From Roseomonas gilardii subsp. gilardii (GTDB lineage Bacteria; Pseudomonadota; Alphaproteobacteria; Acetobacterales; Acetobacteraceae), in the NCBI RefSeq assembly GCF_023078375.1, contig NZ_CP095554.1:3464501-3528500 (forward strand): a stretch of DNA of 64,000 nt, in the 5' to 3' direction. Made by a program: the position numbers and the translations under genes. This document shows, piece after piece, positions 1-8,857 of the stretch. How positions within the stretch are numbered: the stretch's first letter is position 1; each line of letters starts with the position of its first letter. A model generated the notes under the pieces. It ran no database searches, was not told the DNA's origin, and saw nothing but the letters and a program-made list of their open reading frames with translations.

Positions 1-1
1 C

Positions 2-82
2 GATCCACGCTACTGGCGCTCCCGCGAGCCGGAGTTCGTGCGCCGCGTCACCGAGGGTTTCCGCCGCCTCACGGGCGGTTGA
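2..82 (+). CDS. C-terminal end of a phage protein, probably capsid assembly scaffold (partial)
   Basis: Only the last 26 codons are inside the window, ending in TGA. The visible peptide runs DPRYWRSREPEFVRRVTEGF and ends LTGG. A DPRY-x-x-(D/E)P-x-(F/V) pattern near the C-terminus is a pattern I associate with phage scaffold or head-assembly proteins, and the gene sits directly upstream of the capsid gene, where a scaffold is expected in T7-like phages. The assignment rests on this short stretch and on position, so it is tentative. The start lies to the left of the window. Confidence 0.5.
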   Translation, partial: DPRYWRSREPEFVRRVTEGFRRLTGG

Positions 83-488
83 TGCAGAGAAATGCTGACA
101 AGAGGCCAACCGGCGTGATGGAGTCGCGTTAGCCGGTTGACCCACTGCGGCGAGGCCGATCCCGGTCCTTCCTCTACTTCCCCCTCGGGAAGGCCGGAAA
201 CCTCGCTGCGCCGGAACCATCCCTTCCCCCCAACGGGATGGCCCGGCACCACAGGGGCGGGTGACGCCACTATCCCCCTCGGCGCCGCCCGCCCCTGTCC
301 TCTTTCCAGCGCTTCCTCTTTCCAGCCCTTTCCGGCAGGCCCAACCCGGCCCGCACCGTGCTCCGGCGATCTTCGCGGGCCCGGAGCGGCGGCGGGCGCC
401 TGCCGTCTGTGCCGCAGGACCCGGCCCCCAGCAGGGGGGAACCGGGCTTTCGGCGTTTCCTTCCAACCTTCCCCAATGGAGAAGATGC
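83..488 (+). other. 406-base non-coding gap before the capsid gene
   Basis: No convincing gene on either strand. It contains an inverted repeat AACCGGC (108-114) / GCCGGTT (132-138) with a 17-base loop just after the upstream stop, and a pyrimidine-rich direct repeat TCCTCTTTCCAGC at 298-310 and 314-326 (period 16). The end of the gap carries the capsid ribosome binding site GGAGAAG (478-484). A gap of this size is unusual within a phage structural operon. It may hold a terminator and a promoter for the capsid gene, but no clear -35/-10 pair was seen. Confidence 0.5.
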
Positions 489-1319
489 GTGGGTCAGATC
501 GACGCCGCTTTCGTGAAGCAGTTCGAGGCCGAGGTGCACGAGGCCTACCAGCGCCAGGGCAGCAAGCTGCGCCCGACCGTGCGCTCCAAGACAGGGGTGC
601 GCGGCGCCTCCACGGTCTTCCCACGGGTCGGCAAGGGCACGGCCGCGGCCAAATCCCGTGCTGGTCAGGTGCCGCTGATGAACCTCGACCACGCCACGGT
701 CGAATGCTTCCTGCAGGACTACTATGCCGGCGAGTGGATCGACCGGCTGGACGAGGTCAAGCTCTCCTTTGACGAGCAGACGGTGGTGGCGCATGCCGGC
801 GCCTATGCGCTCGGCCGCAAGACCGACGAGCTGATCATCGCCGCCCTGGACACCGCGACGCAGACCGCCTCCGGCACCGGGACGGGCCTGACCGATGCGG
901 ATGGGCTGACCCGCGCCAAGGTGCTGCGGGCCTTCGAGATGCTGGGCGCGGCGGATGTCCCCGATGACGGCCAGCGCTATGCCGTGGTCGGCTGGAAGCA
1001 GTGGTCGCAACTGCTGCAGATCGAGGAGTTCGCCAACTCCAACTACATCGGCGATGCCGATCTGCCCTGGAAGGGGACCCAGGCGAAGAAGTGGCTGGGC
1101 GCGACCTGGCTGCCGCATTCCGGGCTGACGCTGGATGGGGCGGTGCGCAACTGCTTCTTCTATCACCGCACCTCGGTCGGCCATGCGGTGGCGCAGGAGG
1201 TCACCACCGACATCACCTGGCACGGCGACCGCGCGGCGCATTTCGTCAACAACATGATGAGCCAGGGCGCCGTGCTGATCGACCCGACCGGCGTGGTGCG
1301 GATGCGCGCGGCGGAGTGA
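489..1319 (+). CDS. Phage major capsid protein
   Basis: 276 residues, short for a T7-like coat protein but intact. The GTG start at 489 is chosen because GGAGAAG lies 4 bases upstream and the recognisable protein begins there (GQIDAAFVKQFEAEV); the open frame continues upstream but with sequence that does not look like protein. The body contains QVPLMNLDHATVECFLQDYY and, near the C-terminus, THIS-family features of podovirus-like capsids from alphaproteobacterial prophages: an HGDRAAHFVNNMMSQGAVLI segment with the typical final GVVRM. The coat protein forms the icosahedral head. The gene is separated from its neighbours by about 400 bases on each side, unlike the rest of the operon. Identification is by family resemblance plus position between a scaffold-like end and the tail genes. 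Confidence 0.75.
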   Translation: MGQIDAAFVKQFEAEVHEAYQRQGSKLRPTVRSKTGVRGASTVFPRVGKGTAAAKSRAGQVPLMNLDHATVECFLQDYYAGEWIDRLDEVKLSFDEQTVVAHAGAYALGRKTDELIIAALDTATQTASGTGTGLTDADGLTRAKVLRAFEMLGAADVPDDGQRYAVVGWKQWSQLLQIEEFANSNYIGDADLPWKGTQAKKWLGATWLPHSGLTLDGAVRNCFFYHRTSVGHAVAQEVTTDITWHGDRAAHFVNNMMSQGAVLIDPTGVVRMRAAE

Positions 1320-1701
1320 GGGCCGCAGCCCCGGCCGGCCGCCCCGCCGGGGGATGCCTTTCCGGCACGGTCCTTCGCGAAGGGGACCGTCCGGGCGGGC
1401 ATGGCCGGTCCGGGATGCGGCACGGGGCGGGCTGGCGGCCATCGCCGGGCCTGGCAAGGCTGTCTTCCCAGGCCCCTTTCCACGGCGGGGCCGCCCCGCA
1501 TCGGCACCGGGAGTGGCGGTTCGCGCCCTTCCGGGCCGATGGTCCGCGAGGACCCGGAGACCAGCCTGGGGTTGCGCCGCGATTCCTCACGGATCGGCGA
1601 TTCGTGATGAAATGGAAACGGGAATGTTCCGCCGATCAAGCCCCGGAGGGGCTCCGTCCGGCCCATCCCACCCTATCCTCTCCTTCTCAGGAATTCCTTC
1701 G
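1320..1701 (+). other. 382-base non-coding gap after the capsid gene, with a hairpin
   Basis: No supported gene. A perfect 7-bp stem ACGGTCC (1367-1373) / GGACCGT (1384-1390) encloses TTCGCGAAGG; there is no T-run, so it is not a classical intrinsic terminator, though it could mark a transcript end or processing site after the very highly expressed capsid gene. The end of the gap carries CAGGA (1688-1692) in front of the next start. Confidence 0.45.
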
Positions 1702-2271
1702 ATGGCGCTTTCCGCCCTCGTTCTCTGCTCGCGCGCCCTGCTCCGCATCGGAGCGCAGCCGATCGCCTCTTTCGAGGAAGGGACGGCCGAAGCGGAAGTC
1801 GCCGCCAGCCTCTATCCGGCGGCGCGCGACGCGCTGCTCGCGGCCCATCCCTGGTCCTTCGCCACCGGGCAGATGGTGCTGCCCCGGTTGCTGGACGTGC
1901 CGGTCGCGGACATGGCGTATGCCTTCCAACTGCCTCCGCGCTGCCTGCGCGTGCTCTCCGCCGGCAGCGGCCGGCGCGGGCGCGGGCTGGAATACCGGCT
2001 GATGGAGCGCCGCCTGCACGCCGACGCGCCCAGCGTGACGCTGACCTATATCTTCCGGCCGGAGGAGGCGAGTTTCCCGCCGCATTTCGCCCAGGCGCTG
2101 GTGTCGCGCCTCGCGGCGGAATTCTGTATCCCGCTGACGGAAAGCGCCTCCCGGGCCGAGCTGCTGCAGCGCCTCGCCGGCAATGACTTCCGCGATGCCC
2201 GCCTGGCCGACAGCCAGCAGGCGACGGCGCGGACAATCGAGGATTTCCCCCTGATCAGCGTGCGGGGCTGA
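1702..2271 (+). CDS. Tail tubular protein A-like (T7 gp11-type)
   Basis: 189 residues, close to the ~196 of T7 gp11. ATG 1702 follows CAGGA by about 9 bases. The N-terminus (ALVLCSRALLRIGAQPIASF) and the following EVAASLYPAARDALLAAHPW segment are typical of the tail tubular A family, in which a small helical protein forms the ring between portal and nozzle. The stop is 3 bases from the next start, so the two tail genes are translated together. Upstream codons in the same frame are open but have no suitable ribosome binding site and do not look like protein. Confidence 0.75.
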   Translation: MALSALVLCSRALLRIGAQPIASFEEGTAEAEVAASLYPAARDALLAAHPWSFATGQMVLPRLLDVPVADMAYAFQLPPRCLRVLSAGSGRRGRGLEYRLMERRLHADAPSVTLTYIFRPEEASFPPHFAQALVSRLAAEFCIPLTESASRAELLQRLAGNDFRDARLADSQQATARTIEDFPLISVRG

Positions 2272-2274
2272 GCC

Positions 2275-4152
2275 ATGCCGGACAGCCGACGCGCCAAGAC
2301 CTCCTTCACCGCGGGCGAACTGGCGCCCGAGATGCTGGGGCGCGGCGACACGCGGGCCTTCGACAACGGGGCCCGCATGATCCGCAACCTGATCCTGCAA
2401 CCGACCGGCGGGGTGACCCGCCGGCCCGGACTGCGCCACGTGGCCATGCTGCCCGGCCCGGCGCGGCTGGTGGGATTCGAGTTCAACACGGAGCAGACCT
2501 ATCTCCTGGTCTTCCTGGACGGGCGGATGCTGGTCTTCCTGGGAGACGAGCAGGTGGCGGCGGCGAGCGGCCCCTGGAACGAGGCCATGCTGCCGCAGCT
2601 CGCCTGGACGCAGAGCGCGGACACGCTGCTCCTGCTGCATCCGGAGATGCCGGTGCAGCGCATCACCCGCAGCAGCCACGCGGAATGGAGCGTGGCGGAG
2701 TTCAACTTCACCTGGATGCCCTATCACCGCTTCGCCACCGCGGACGTGACCTTGCAGGCGAGCGCGCTGGAGGGGCGGGTGACGGTCGCCGCCAGCACGG
2801 ACCTCTTCGTGGCGGCGCATCTGGGCAAGCAGCTCCGCATCGCGGGCGGGCGGCTGCGCATCCGCTCAGTGACGGATGCGCGGCATGTGGTGGCGGATGT
2901 CGAGGACCGGCTCACCACCACCGATGCCACGGCGGACTGGGATGAGTCCGCCTTCGGCGCGCATGGCTGGCCGGTCTCGGCCTGCTTCCACCAGGACCGG
3001 CTGGTGCTGGGCGGGTCGCGCGACCTGCCCAACCGCCTGTGGATGTCGCAGTCGGGCGATCTCGGCAATTTCGACCTGGGCACCGGGCTGGACGACGAGG
3101 CGATCGAGTTCGGCCTGCTGTCCGATCAGGTGAACGCGATCCGCGCGGTCTTCTCCGGGCGGCACCTGCAGCTTTTCACCTCGGGCGGCGAATGGATGGT
3201 GACGGGCTCGCCGCTCACCCCGGCCTCGATCCAGATCCTGCGGCAGACGCGGGTGGGCTCCATCACCGGGCGGATAATCCCGCCGATCGACGTGGATGGC
3301 AGCACGCTCTTCGCCGGGCGCTCCGGCACCGCGATCTACGAGTTCGCCTATACCACGGTGGAGGACGCCTATCAGGCCGGGGACCTGGCGCTGACCGCGC
3401 ATCATCTGGTCCGGGACCCGGTGGACACGGCCTATGACCAGCGGCGGCGCCTGTTCCATGTGGTGATGGGCGACGGCAGCCTGGCGACGCTGACGCTGTA
3501 CCGCGCCGAGGAGATCACCGCCTGGACCCGGCAGGAGACCGACGGCGCCTTCCGCGCCGTCGCCGAGCTGGAGGGCGCGGTCTGGTTCGCGGTGGAGCGC
3601 GGCGGCACGCTTCGGCTGGAGCGCTTCGACGACGCGCTCTTCACGGATGCGGCGCTGACCGGCACGGGAAACGGGGCGAGATCCGTCTGGACCGGGCTGG
3701 AGCATCTGGAGGGCCGCACCGTCAGCGTGGTCGCCTCCGGCGCGCCGGCCGGGCTCTTCGCCGTGCGGCGCGGCACCGTCACCCTGGCGGAAGCGGCGGG
3801 CAGCGTGGAGATGGGCCTGCCCTTCACGCATCTGCTGGTGCCGATGCCGGTGGAGGCGCTGAACGCCCCCGGCATCGCCGGCGCGCCGCAGCGCCTCGTG
3901 AGCGTCACCTTCCGCCTGCTGGAAAGCAAGGCACTGGCGGTGGATCTCGGGCGCGGCACGCGGCCAGTGCCGCTTCGGCGGCTGGACACGGCGCTGCTGG
4001 ACGCACCGCCGCCCGCCTTCACCGGCGATGTCACGCTGCGCGCCCTGGGCTGGCGCAAGGACGCGCTGAAGCCGCTCTGGCGCATCGAATCCGACGAGCC
4101 GCTGCCCTTCACGCTGCTGTCCGTCACGACCAACACGAGGACCACCGACTGA
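2275..4152 (+). CDS. Phage tail nozzle/stabilisation protein (tail tubular B-like)
   Basis: 625 residues, somewhat shorter than T7 gp12 (794). It begins with a motif shared by many short-tailed prophages of Proteobacteria: TSFTAGELAPEMLGRGDTRA, followed by a conserved N-x-x-x-x-PTGGVTRRPGLRHV. Such proteins sit at the tail tip or stabilise the head-tail junction. Later parts are beta-rich with several WM(S/T) and GGEW segments. It lies 3 bases after tail tubular A and its stop overlaps the next start by one base (TGATG), so it is part of a tightly coupled operon. Confidence 0.7.
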   Translation: MPDSRRAKTSFTAGELAPEMLGRGDTRAFDNGARMIRNLILQPTGGVTRRPGLRHVAMLPGPARLVGFEFNTEQTYLLVFLDGRMLVFLGDEQVAAASGPWNEAMLPQLAWTQSADTLLLLHPEMPVQRITRSSHAEWSVAEFNFTWMPYHRFATADVTLQASALEGRVTVAASTDLFVAAHLGKQLRIAGGRLRIRSVTDARHVVADVEDRLTTTDATADWDESAFGAHGWPVSACFHQDRLVLGGSRDLPNRLWMSQSGDLGNFDLGTGLDDEAIEFGLLSDQVNAIRAVFSGRHLQLFTSGGEWMVTGSPLTPASIQILRQTRVGSITGRIIPPIDVDGSTLFAGRSGTAIYEFAYTTVEDAYQAGDLALTAHHLVRDPVDTAYDQRRRLFHVVMGDGSLATLTLYRAEEITAWTRQETDGAFRAVAELEGAVWFAVERGGTLRLERFDDALFTDAALTGTGNGARSVWTGLEHLEGRTVSVVASGAPAGLFAVRRGTVTLAEAAGSVEMGLPFTHLLVPMPVEALNAPGIAGAPQRLVSVTFRLLESKALAVDLGRGTRPVPLRRLDTALLDAPPPAFTGDVTLRALGWRKDALKPLWRIESDEPLPFTLLSVTTNTRTTD

Positions 4153-4592
4153 TGTCGCAGCTCGCACCCGTGGCGGGGCTGGTGGGAACCGGCCTCTCGA
4201 TCTACTCCAACGTGCATCGGGCCCAGGCGCAGAGTGCCCAGGTCGCGGCGCAGAACCAGCAGATCCAACAGCAGGCGGCCGCGCAGTCGCAGCTCGCCGC
4301 CGCGCAGCAGCAGCAGAGCACGCGGGCGCGGCAGGACCAGCTCGCTGGCACGCTCGCCTCGATCCGTGCCCGCAGCGCCGCCTCCGGCCTCGATCCGAAT
4401 GACGGCTCGGCTGCGGCGGTGGCCGCCGGGCTGCGACAGGACGCGGCGCAGGACATCGCGGAGGACGACGCGGTCCGCAACGCGCGCCTCGCCGCCGGAC
4501 GGCGCAGCCTGCTGAACAATGACGGCTCGCTGACGACCTGGCTACGCGCGGGCTCCAGCTTCGCCAGCGCGGCGAAGAGCCTGCTCGACTGA
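4152..4592 (+). CDS. Internal virion protein-like (small, Ala/Gln-rich)
   Basis: 146 residues. An N-terminal glycine-rich hydrophobic segment (PVAGLVGTGLSIYSNV) precedes a long Ala/Gln-rich helix (roughly residues 25-60, runs such as QQQAAAQSQLAAAQQQQ) with predicted coiled-coil character, then a region with GLDPNDGSAAAVAAG. Size, composition and position after the nozzle gene resemble T7 gp14 and the equivalent proteins of other podoviruses, which are ejected into the host envelope. The start overlaps the previous stop by one base. Two larger internal proteins (gp15/gp16 equivalents) expected in a T7-type phage are not found here. Confidence 0.55.
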   Translation: MSQLAPVAGLVGTGLSIYSNVHRAQAQSAQVAAQNQQIQQQAAAQSQLAAAQQQQSTRARQDQLAGTLASIRARSAASGLDPNDGSAAAVAAGLRQDAAQDIAEDDAVRNARLAAGRRSLLNNDGSLTTWLRAGSSFASAAKSLLD

Positions 4593-4620
4593 TCCCGAGC
4601 CCCCCTTCCAGGAGAGCATC

Positions 4621-6978
4621 ATGGCCGAGCATATCCGCATCGGCGACGTCGCGCCGCGCGTGCACTATGTGGCCGCCGCCGGCCAGACCGTCTTCGTCTA
4701 TCCCTTCCCGATCTTCGACATCTCCGACCTGGAGGTGCGGATCGCCGGGCTGCTGGTTCCGTCCGGCTATGCGGTGGACGGGGCGGATGGCAGTTCCGGC
4801 GGCACCGTCACCTTCGCCACGCCGCCCGGCGAGGGCGCGCAGGTGCTGCTGCGCCGGCGCCTGTCCATCGCGCGGGTGACGGATTTCCAGCCGAACGGGC
4901 TGCTGCGCGCCTATACGCTGGATGACGAGCTGGACCGCCAGACGGCGGCCTTGCAGGAGGTCTCGCAGGATGTCGCCAACGCCATCCGCCTCGACCCCGG
5001 CGAGGCCGCGGCGCGGCTGCAACTGCCGCTGAAGACCGCCCGCGCCAACCGCGTGCTGGGTTTCGACGCGGTGGGCGACCTCGCGATCTTCTCGCGGGAG
5101 GATGCGACGCTCTCCGCCCCCTTCCCCGGCGGCATCCCGCGCTCGGTGGAGGACAAGCTCGCGGAACGGCTCTCCGCCCGGGATTTCGGCGCGACCGGCG
5201 ACGGCGTGACCGATGACGGCGCGGCCTTGCAGGCGGCGATGAACGCGGCGGCCATGGGTGGCAAGCAACTGGTGATCGGCGAGGGCAGCTTCCGCACCAC
5301 CATCCCGCTCGTCCTGCCGGGCGGCTCGCCGGGCCTGACCATGCGGGGCGCCATCCTCTATGACGGTCCCGCCGGACAGGCGGCGCTCACCCTCGGCGAC
5401 GGCGCCGGGGCGCGCAACCGCAGCAAGGTCTATCGCGGACTGCGCGTGCTGCGTGCCAGCCTCTCGGACTGGGGCAACGAGGGCGATATCGGCCTGCTGC
5501 TGCGCAACCTCGATGCCTCGCTGGTGGAGATCCAGCAGGTCGAAGGCTTCACCATCGGCGCGCGCACCCTGGGCGACGCCACCGGCTTCGAGGACAGCAC
5601 GCTGCATCTCGGCCGCTTCGTGAACAACCGGATCGGCCTCGACATCCACACCGGCAGCGCGGCCGGATGGAACAACAGCATCCGCTACCTGGGCGGGCAT
5701 TTCGCCAATGCCACCGGCACCCGCACCACCCTGGACCGCTACGGCATCCGCTTCTCCTGCGAAGCGGGCGCTTATAACCGCCACAACGCGCATCTCTTCA
5801 TCGGCCCGGCCTTCGAGCTGCAGCGCCAGGGCACGCCCGGCACGGTGAGCGCCATCCCCTTCCTGCTCCAGGCGGGCGACGAGCGTGGCATCCTGGCGCG
5901 CGGCGTGCGGATGGAGGCGTGCAGCCCCTTCGTCGCGCGCCATGCGGGCGGGGCGAACGACTGCGTCTACGAGGTCTGCTACACGGGCACCTACGGCTTC
6001 ACCGGCGCCGCGGTGGACTATACGGGCACGGCGACCCGGGCGGGCGGCACGGTGATCCCGCTGCACCAGGCCGCCGCGGCGCACAACACGCCGCGCCTGG
6101 TCGCGGCGGCGGAGAATGTGCGGCAGCGGGCGTTCCGCCAGACGGTGGACACGGAGGGCGGCATCGGCTTCGAGCAGATGGCGGTGCTGTCGGGCAATCC
6201 CTCCGGCCCGCCCACCACGCTCACCGGCTTCGCCTTCGCCGGGCTCGGCAGCTTCACGCTGAACGCCGACAGCGTCGGCCTGCCGACCAGCCGCGCCCTG
6301 GCCTTCGTGGTGGATTGCAGCGACTGCAAGGAGTTCTTCATCGCCGCCGAGGGCACGGCGCTGCGCCCGGTGGTGATGCAGTTCGACGGCAGCGAGAACG
6401 TGCTGCTGGACACGGCCCCCGTGCTGTTCTCCAACATGAACGCTGTCTGGTCCGGCAGCACGGGCAGCACCTCCCGCTTCTGGGAGGGCAACGTCAATCT
6501 CGACAGCCCCGTGTCCGGCCTTCTGCTGAACCGGTTGCAGCGCGTGACGCTGAATGCGGCGGCGAAATACGCCGCCATCGGCGTGCGCGGTGGCGACGAG
6601 ACGGCGGTGCTGAAGGCGCTGCGCCTCTACTGCTCGCCGCTCTACGCGCCGACGCTGATCTATGGCGGCAGCCGCAAATGGGGCACGCGGGAATACACGG
6701 TGACGGATACGGGCTGGAACCCGGGCACGGTGGAGGCCGGCAAGATCGCGCAGCGCGAGGTGACGCTGAACGGAGCGCGCCAGGGCGATTTCGTCCAGGC
6801 GAGCTATCGCCGCTCCACCGGCTATACCAATGGCGGCATCCTCTACCAGGCCGAGATCGGCGGCTCGGCCAGCACCAATCAGGTGGTGGTGACGGCGCGG
6901 AACGTCACCGGCGGCAGCATCGCCGCGGATGTGGCCAACGGCACGCTCTATGTCCGCGCCGTCAAGCCGCGCGTATGA
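4621..6978 (+). CDS. Tail fibre/tailspike: T7-type N-terminus plus pectate-lyase-like shaft
   Basis: 785 residues. Residues ~10-125 match the T7 tail fibre N-terminal domain that attaches to the virion (hydrophobic start, YPFPIFDISDLEV, RRLSIARVTDFQPNGLL, then the helical DDELDRQTAALQEVSQDV). From ~residue 180 a beta-helix begins with the pectate-lyase superfamily signature ARDFGATGDGVTDDGAALQA, so the distal part probably binds or degrades a surface polysaccharide. The C-terminal third is Gly/Asn-rich and beta-structured. A ribosome binding site (AGGAG, 4611-4615) lies upstream. The stop overlaps the next start (ATGA). Host specificity of the phage should reside here. Confidence 0.85.
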   Translation: MAEHIRIGDVAPRVHYVAAAGQTVFVYPFPIFDISDLEVRIAGLLVPSGYAVDGADGSSGGTVTFATPPGEGAQVLLRRRLSIARVTDFQPNGLLRAYTLDDELDRQTAALQEVSQDVANAIRLDPGEAAARLQLPLKTARANRVLGFDAVGDLAIFSREDATLSAPFPGGIPRSVEDKLAERLSARDFGATGDGVTDDGAALQAAMNAAAMGGKQLVIGEGSFRTTIPLVLPGGSPGLTMRGAILYDGPAGQAALTLGDGAGARNRSKVYRGLRVLRASLSDWGNEGDIGLLLRNLDASLVEIQQVEGFTIGARTLGDATGFEDSTLHLGRFVNNRIGLDIHTGSAAGWNNSIRYLGGHFANATGTRTTLDRYGIRFSCEAGAYNRHNAHLFIGPAFELQRQGTPGTVSAIPFLLQAGDERGILARGVRMEACSPFVARHAGGANDCVYEVCYTGTYGFTGAAVDYTGTATRAGGTVIPLHQAAAAHNTPRLVAAAENVRQRAFRQTVDTEGGIGFEQMAVLSGNPSGPPTTLTGFAFAGLGSFTLNADSVGLPTSRALAFVVDCSDCKEFFIAAEGTALRPVVMQFDGSENVLLDTAPVLFSNMNAVWSGSTGSTSRFWEGNVNLDSPVSGLLLNRLQRVTLNAAAKYAAIGVRGGDETAVLKALRLYCSPLYAPTLIYGGSRKWGTREYTVTDTGWNPGTVEAGKIAQREVTLNGARQGDFVQASYRRSTGYTNGGILYQAEIGGSASTNQVVVTARNVTGGSIAADVANGTLYVRAVKPRV

Positions 6979-7289
6979 GCGGCGACGGAATCCTCCCGCC
7001 GGAGGAGCTTCGCGCGGCGATCCGCCGCGTGGTCGCGGATTACGGCGCCTTCGTGGCGCGCGAGCCGATGCCGGGCGCGCATGAGGACCCGAAGGGCTTC
7101 GCCGCGCATCATGCCGCGGCGAAATCCGCCCTCGCCCATCTGGAGCAACTGCTGAAGCTGGCCCGCGCCAGCCTCACCGCGGCGCCGGCGGGGGATGACG
7201 TCCAGGCCCTGCTCACCCAGGCCCGCGCCGAGATCGCGGCGGAAGGAGAGGATGACGACGGCCACGACACGGGCGACGAGGACGCCTGA
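6975..7289 (+). CDS. Small acidic phage protein upstream of large terminase (possible small terminase)
   Basis: 104 residues, starting in an ATGA overlap with the tail fibre gene and ending 37 bases inside the large terminase gene, so the two are translationally coupled. The protein is helical in the middle (AAKSALAHLEQLLKLARASL) and strongly acidic at the C-terminus (EGEDDDGHDTGDEDA). Small terminase subunits usually precede TerL, are about this size and are often acidic at one end, but no diagnostic motif is visible; the role is inferred from position only. Confidence 0.5.
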   Translation: MSGDGILPPEELRAAIRRVVADYGAFVAREPMPGAHEDPKGFAAHHAAAKSALAHLEQLLKLARASLTAAPAGDDVQALLTQARAEIAAEGEDDDGHDTGDEDA

Positions 7290-8727
7290 ACCACCCGGAC
7301 CGGACTTCCTGGAATTCGTCTGGGTCTGGAACGCCCGGCTCGGCCAGGCCACGCCGGGCGTCCACCGCCGCATCGCGCGCTGGTTCGACGCGCGGCGCGC
7401 GGCGGCCGACCGGCGCCTGCTGCTGATGGCCTTCCGCGGCTGCGGCAAGTCCACGCTGGTCGGGCTCTGGTGCGCCTGGATCCTCCTGCGCGACCCGCAG
7501 GCGCGCATCCTGGTCCTGGCGGCGGATGCGGCGCTGGCCACGCGCATGGTGGCGAATGTCCGCCGCGTCCTGACGCGGCATCCGCTCTGCGCGCATCTGC
7601 TGCCGGACGGTCCGGGGGAATGGGCCGCCGACCGCTTCACCGTGAAGCGCGAGGGTGCGCTGCGCGACCCCTCGATGCTGGCGGCGGGCATCCTGGGCAA
7701 CATCACCGGCTCCCGCGCCGACGTGATCGTCTGCGACGATGTCGAGGTCGCCGGCAACTGCGACACGCCCGCCCGCCGCGCCGAGCTGCGCGAGCGGCTG
7801 GCCGAGACGGAGTTCGTGCTGACCCCCGGCGGCACGATCCTCTATGTCGGCACGCCGCATTGCGCGGAAACGCTCTACCTCCCGCCGGAGGATGAGCGTG
7901 CCTTCCTGCGCGGCTACCGCCGGCTGCGCCTGCCACTGCTCGATGCCGCGGGGCGTTCCGCCTGGCCGGAACGCTTCGGGCGCGAATCCGTGGCGGCGCT
8001 GCGCGACCGCGTCGGGCCGCTGCACTTCGCGCGCCAGATGATGCTGGAGGCCACCGAGGACGCCGCGGTGCGGCTCGATCCCGCCCAGCTCGTCCGCTAT
8101 GGCGAGGAGACCGTCTATGCCGAGAGCGGCGGGCGCCCCGTGCTGTCGCTGCTCGGCCGCCGCCTCGTTTCCGGCGGCGGGTACTGGGACCCCGCCTATG
8201 GCCGCCCCGGCAGCGGCGATGCCAGCGTGCTCGCGGCGCTCTATGCCGATGCGGAGGGCAACCACTACCTGCACCGCCTCGCCTATCTGACGCACGAGCC
8301 CGACGCGCAGCCGGACCCTGCCACGCAGCAATGCGCCCGCGTCGCCGCCCTGGCGCGGGACCTGCTGCTGCCCGTGGTGCGGGTGGAGACCAACGGCATC
8401 GGCCGCTTCCTGCCCGCCCTGCTGCGGCGGGAAATGGCCCGCGCCGGCGCCGCCTGCACAGTGGTGGAGCAATCGAACTCCCGCCCCAAGCGGGAGCGCA
8501 TCCTGGGCGCGCTGGACCCGGCCCTGGCCGCCCGGCGGCTGCATGCGCATGACAGTGTCTTCCGCACCGGCTTCCCGGCGGAGATGGCGGGCTGGCGGCC
8601 GGATCTGGCGGACCAGCGCGACGATGCGCTGGATGCCGTGGCCGGCTGCCTGCTGGCGGAGCCGGTGCGGATGCCGGGCCAGCCCGCCGTGTCCCGTGGG
8701 CGCGGATGGCACGGGAAGCCCGCTTGA
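7252..8727 (+). CDS. Phage terminase large subunit (TerL)
   Basis: 491 residues. Start ATG 7252 is preceded by GGAAGGAGAG (7241-7250). The ATPase domain has a Walker A-type motif MAFRGCGKST (about residues 60-70) and a Walker B motif DVIVCDDVE (~160). The C-terminal nuclease half contains GGGYWDPAYGRPGSGDASV (an Asp of the RNase H-like fold) and a late DQRDDALDAVAG segment with further acidic residues. This architecture is that of the T7 gp19/TerL family, which cuts concatemers and drives DNA packaging. The coding end overlaps a promoter-like sequence for the downstream lysis genes. Confidence 0.85.
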   Translation: MTTATTRATRTPEPPGPDFLEFVWVWNARLGQATPGVHRRIARWFDARRAAADRRLLLMAFRGCGKSTLVGLWCAWILLRDPQARILVLAADAALATRMVANVRRVLTRHPLCAHLLPDGPGEWAADRFTVKREGALRDPSMLAAGILGNITGSRADVIVCDDVEVAGNCDTPARRAELRERLAETEFVLTPGGTILYVGTPHCAETLYLPPEDERAFLRGYRRLRLPLLDAAGRSAWPERFGRESVAALRDRVGPLHFARQMMLEATEDAAVRLDPAQLVRYGEETVYAESGGRPVLSLLGRRLVSGGGYWDPAYGRPGSGDASVLAALYADAEGNHYLHRLAYLTHEPDAQPDPATQQCARVAALARDLLLPVVRVETNGIGRFLPALLRREMARAGAACTVVEQSNSRPKRERILGALDPALAARRLHAHDSVFRTGFPAEMAGWRPDLADQRDDALDAVAGCLLAEPVRMPGQPAVSRGRGWHGKPA

Positions 8728-8751
8728 CGATAGGAATAATTTCTCCATAAC
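8724..8751 (+). promoter_or_regulatory. Candidate sigma-70 promoter for the lysis module
   Basis: TTGACG (8724-8729) and CATAAC (8746-8751) are separated by 16 bases. This is the most A/T-rich stretch between the terminase and the next gene and is the first non-coding DNA after a string of overlapping genes; the -35 box overlaps the terminase stop codon. A lysis module driven by its own promoter would be plausible in a prophage. Confidence 0.4.
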
Positions 8752-8857
8752 CTCGGCACATCAACGCCACCCCCGCGTCCCGGGGCACGGCGCCCGGCCC
8801 CGCCGGCACCCGCCAGCGCGCACCCTTCTTCCCCCCGTCATCCTGAAAGGACCCCCC

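Noticed and set aside
261-488. Upstream in-frame extension of the capsid gene
   Set aside because: The sequence is Pro/Ala/Ser-rich without family similarity, and a GGAGAAG site points to the GTG at 489.
2866-6084. Very long open frame (over 1000 codons) antisense to the phage tail genes
   Set aside because: High GC content removes stops on the opposite strand; the plus-strand proteins have clear family motifs, while the antisense translation is low-complexity Arg/Ala/Gly.
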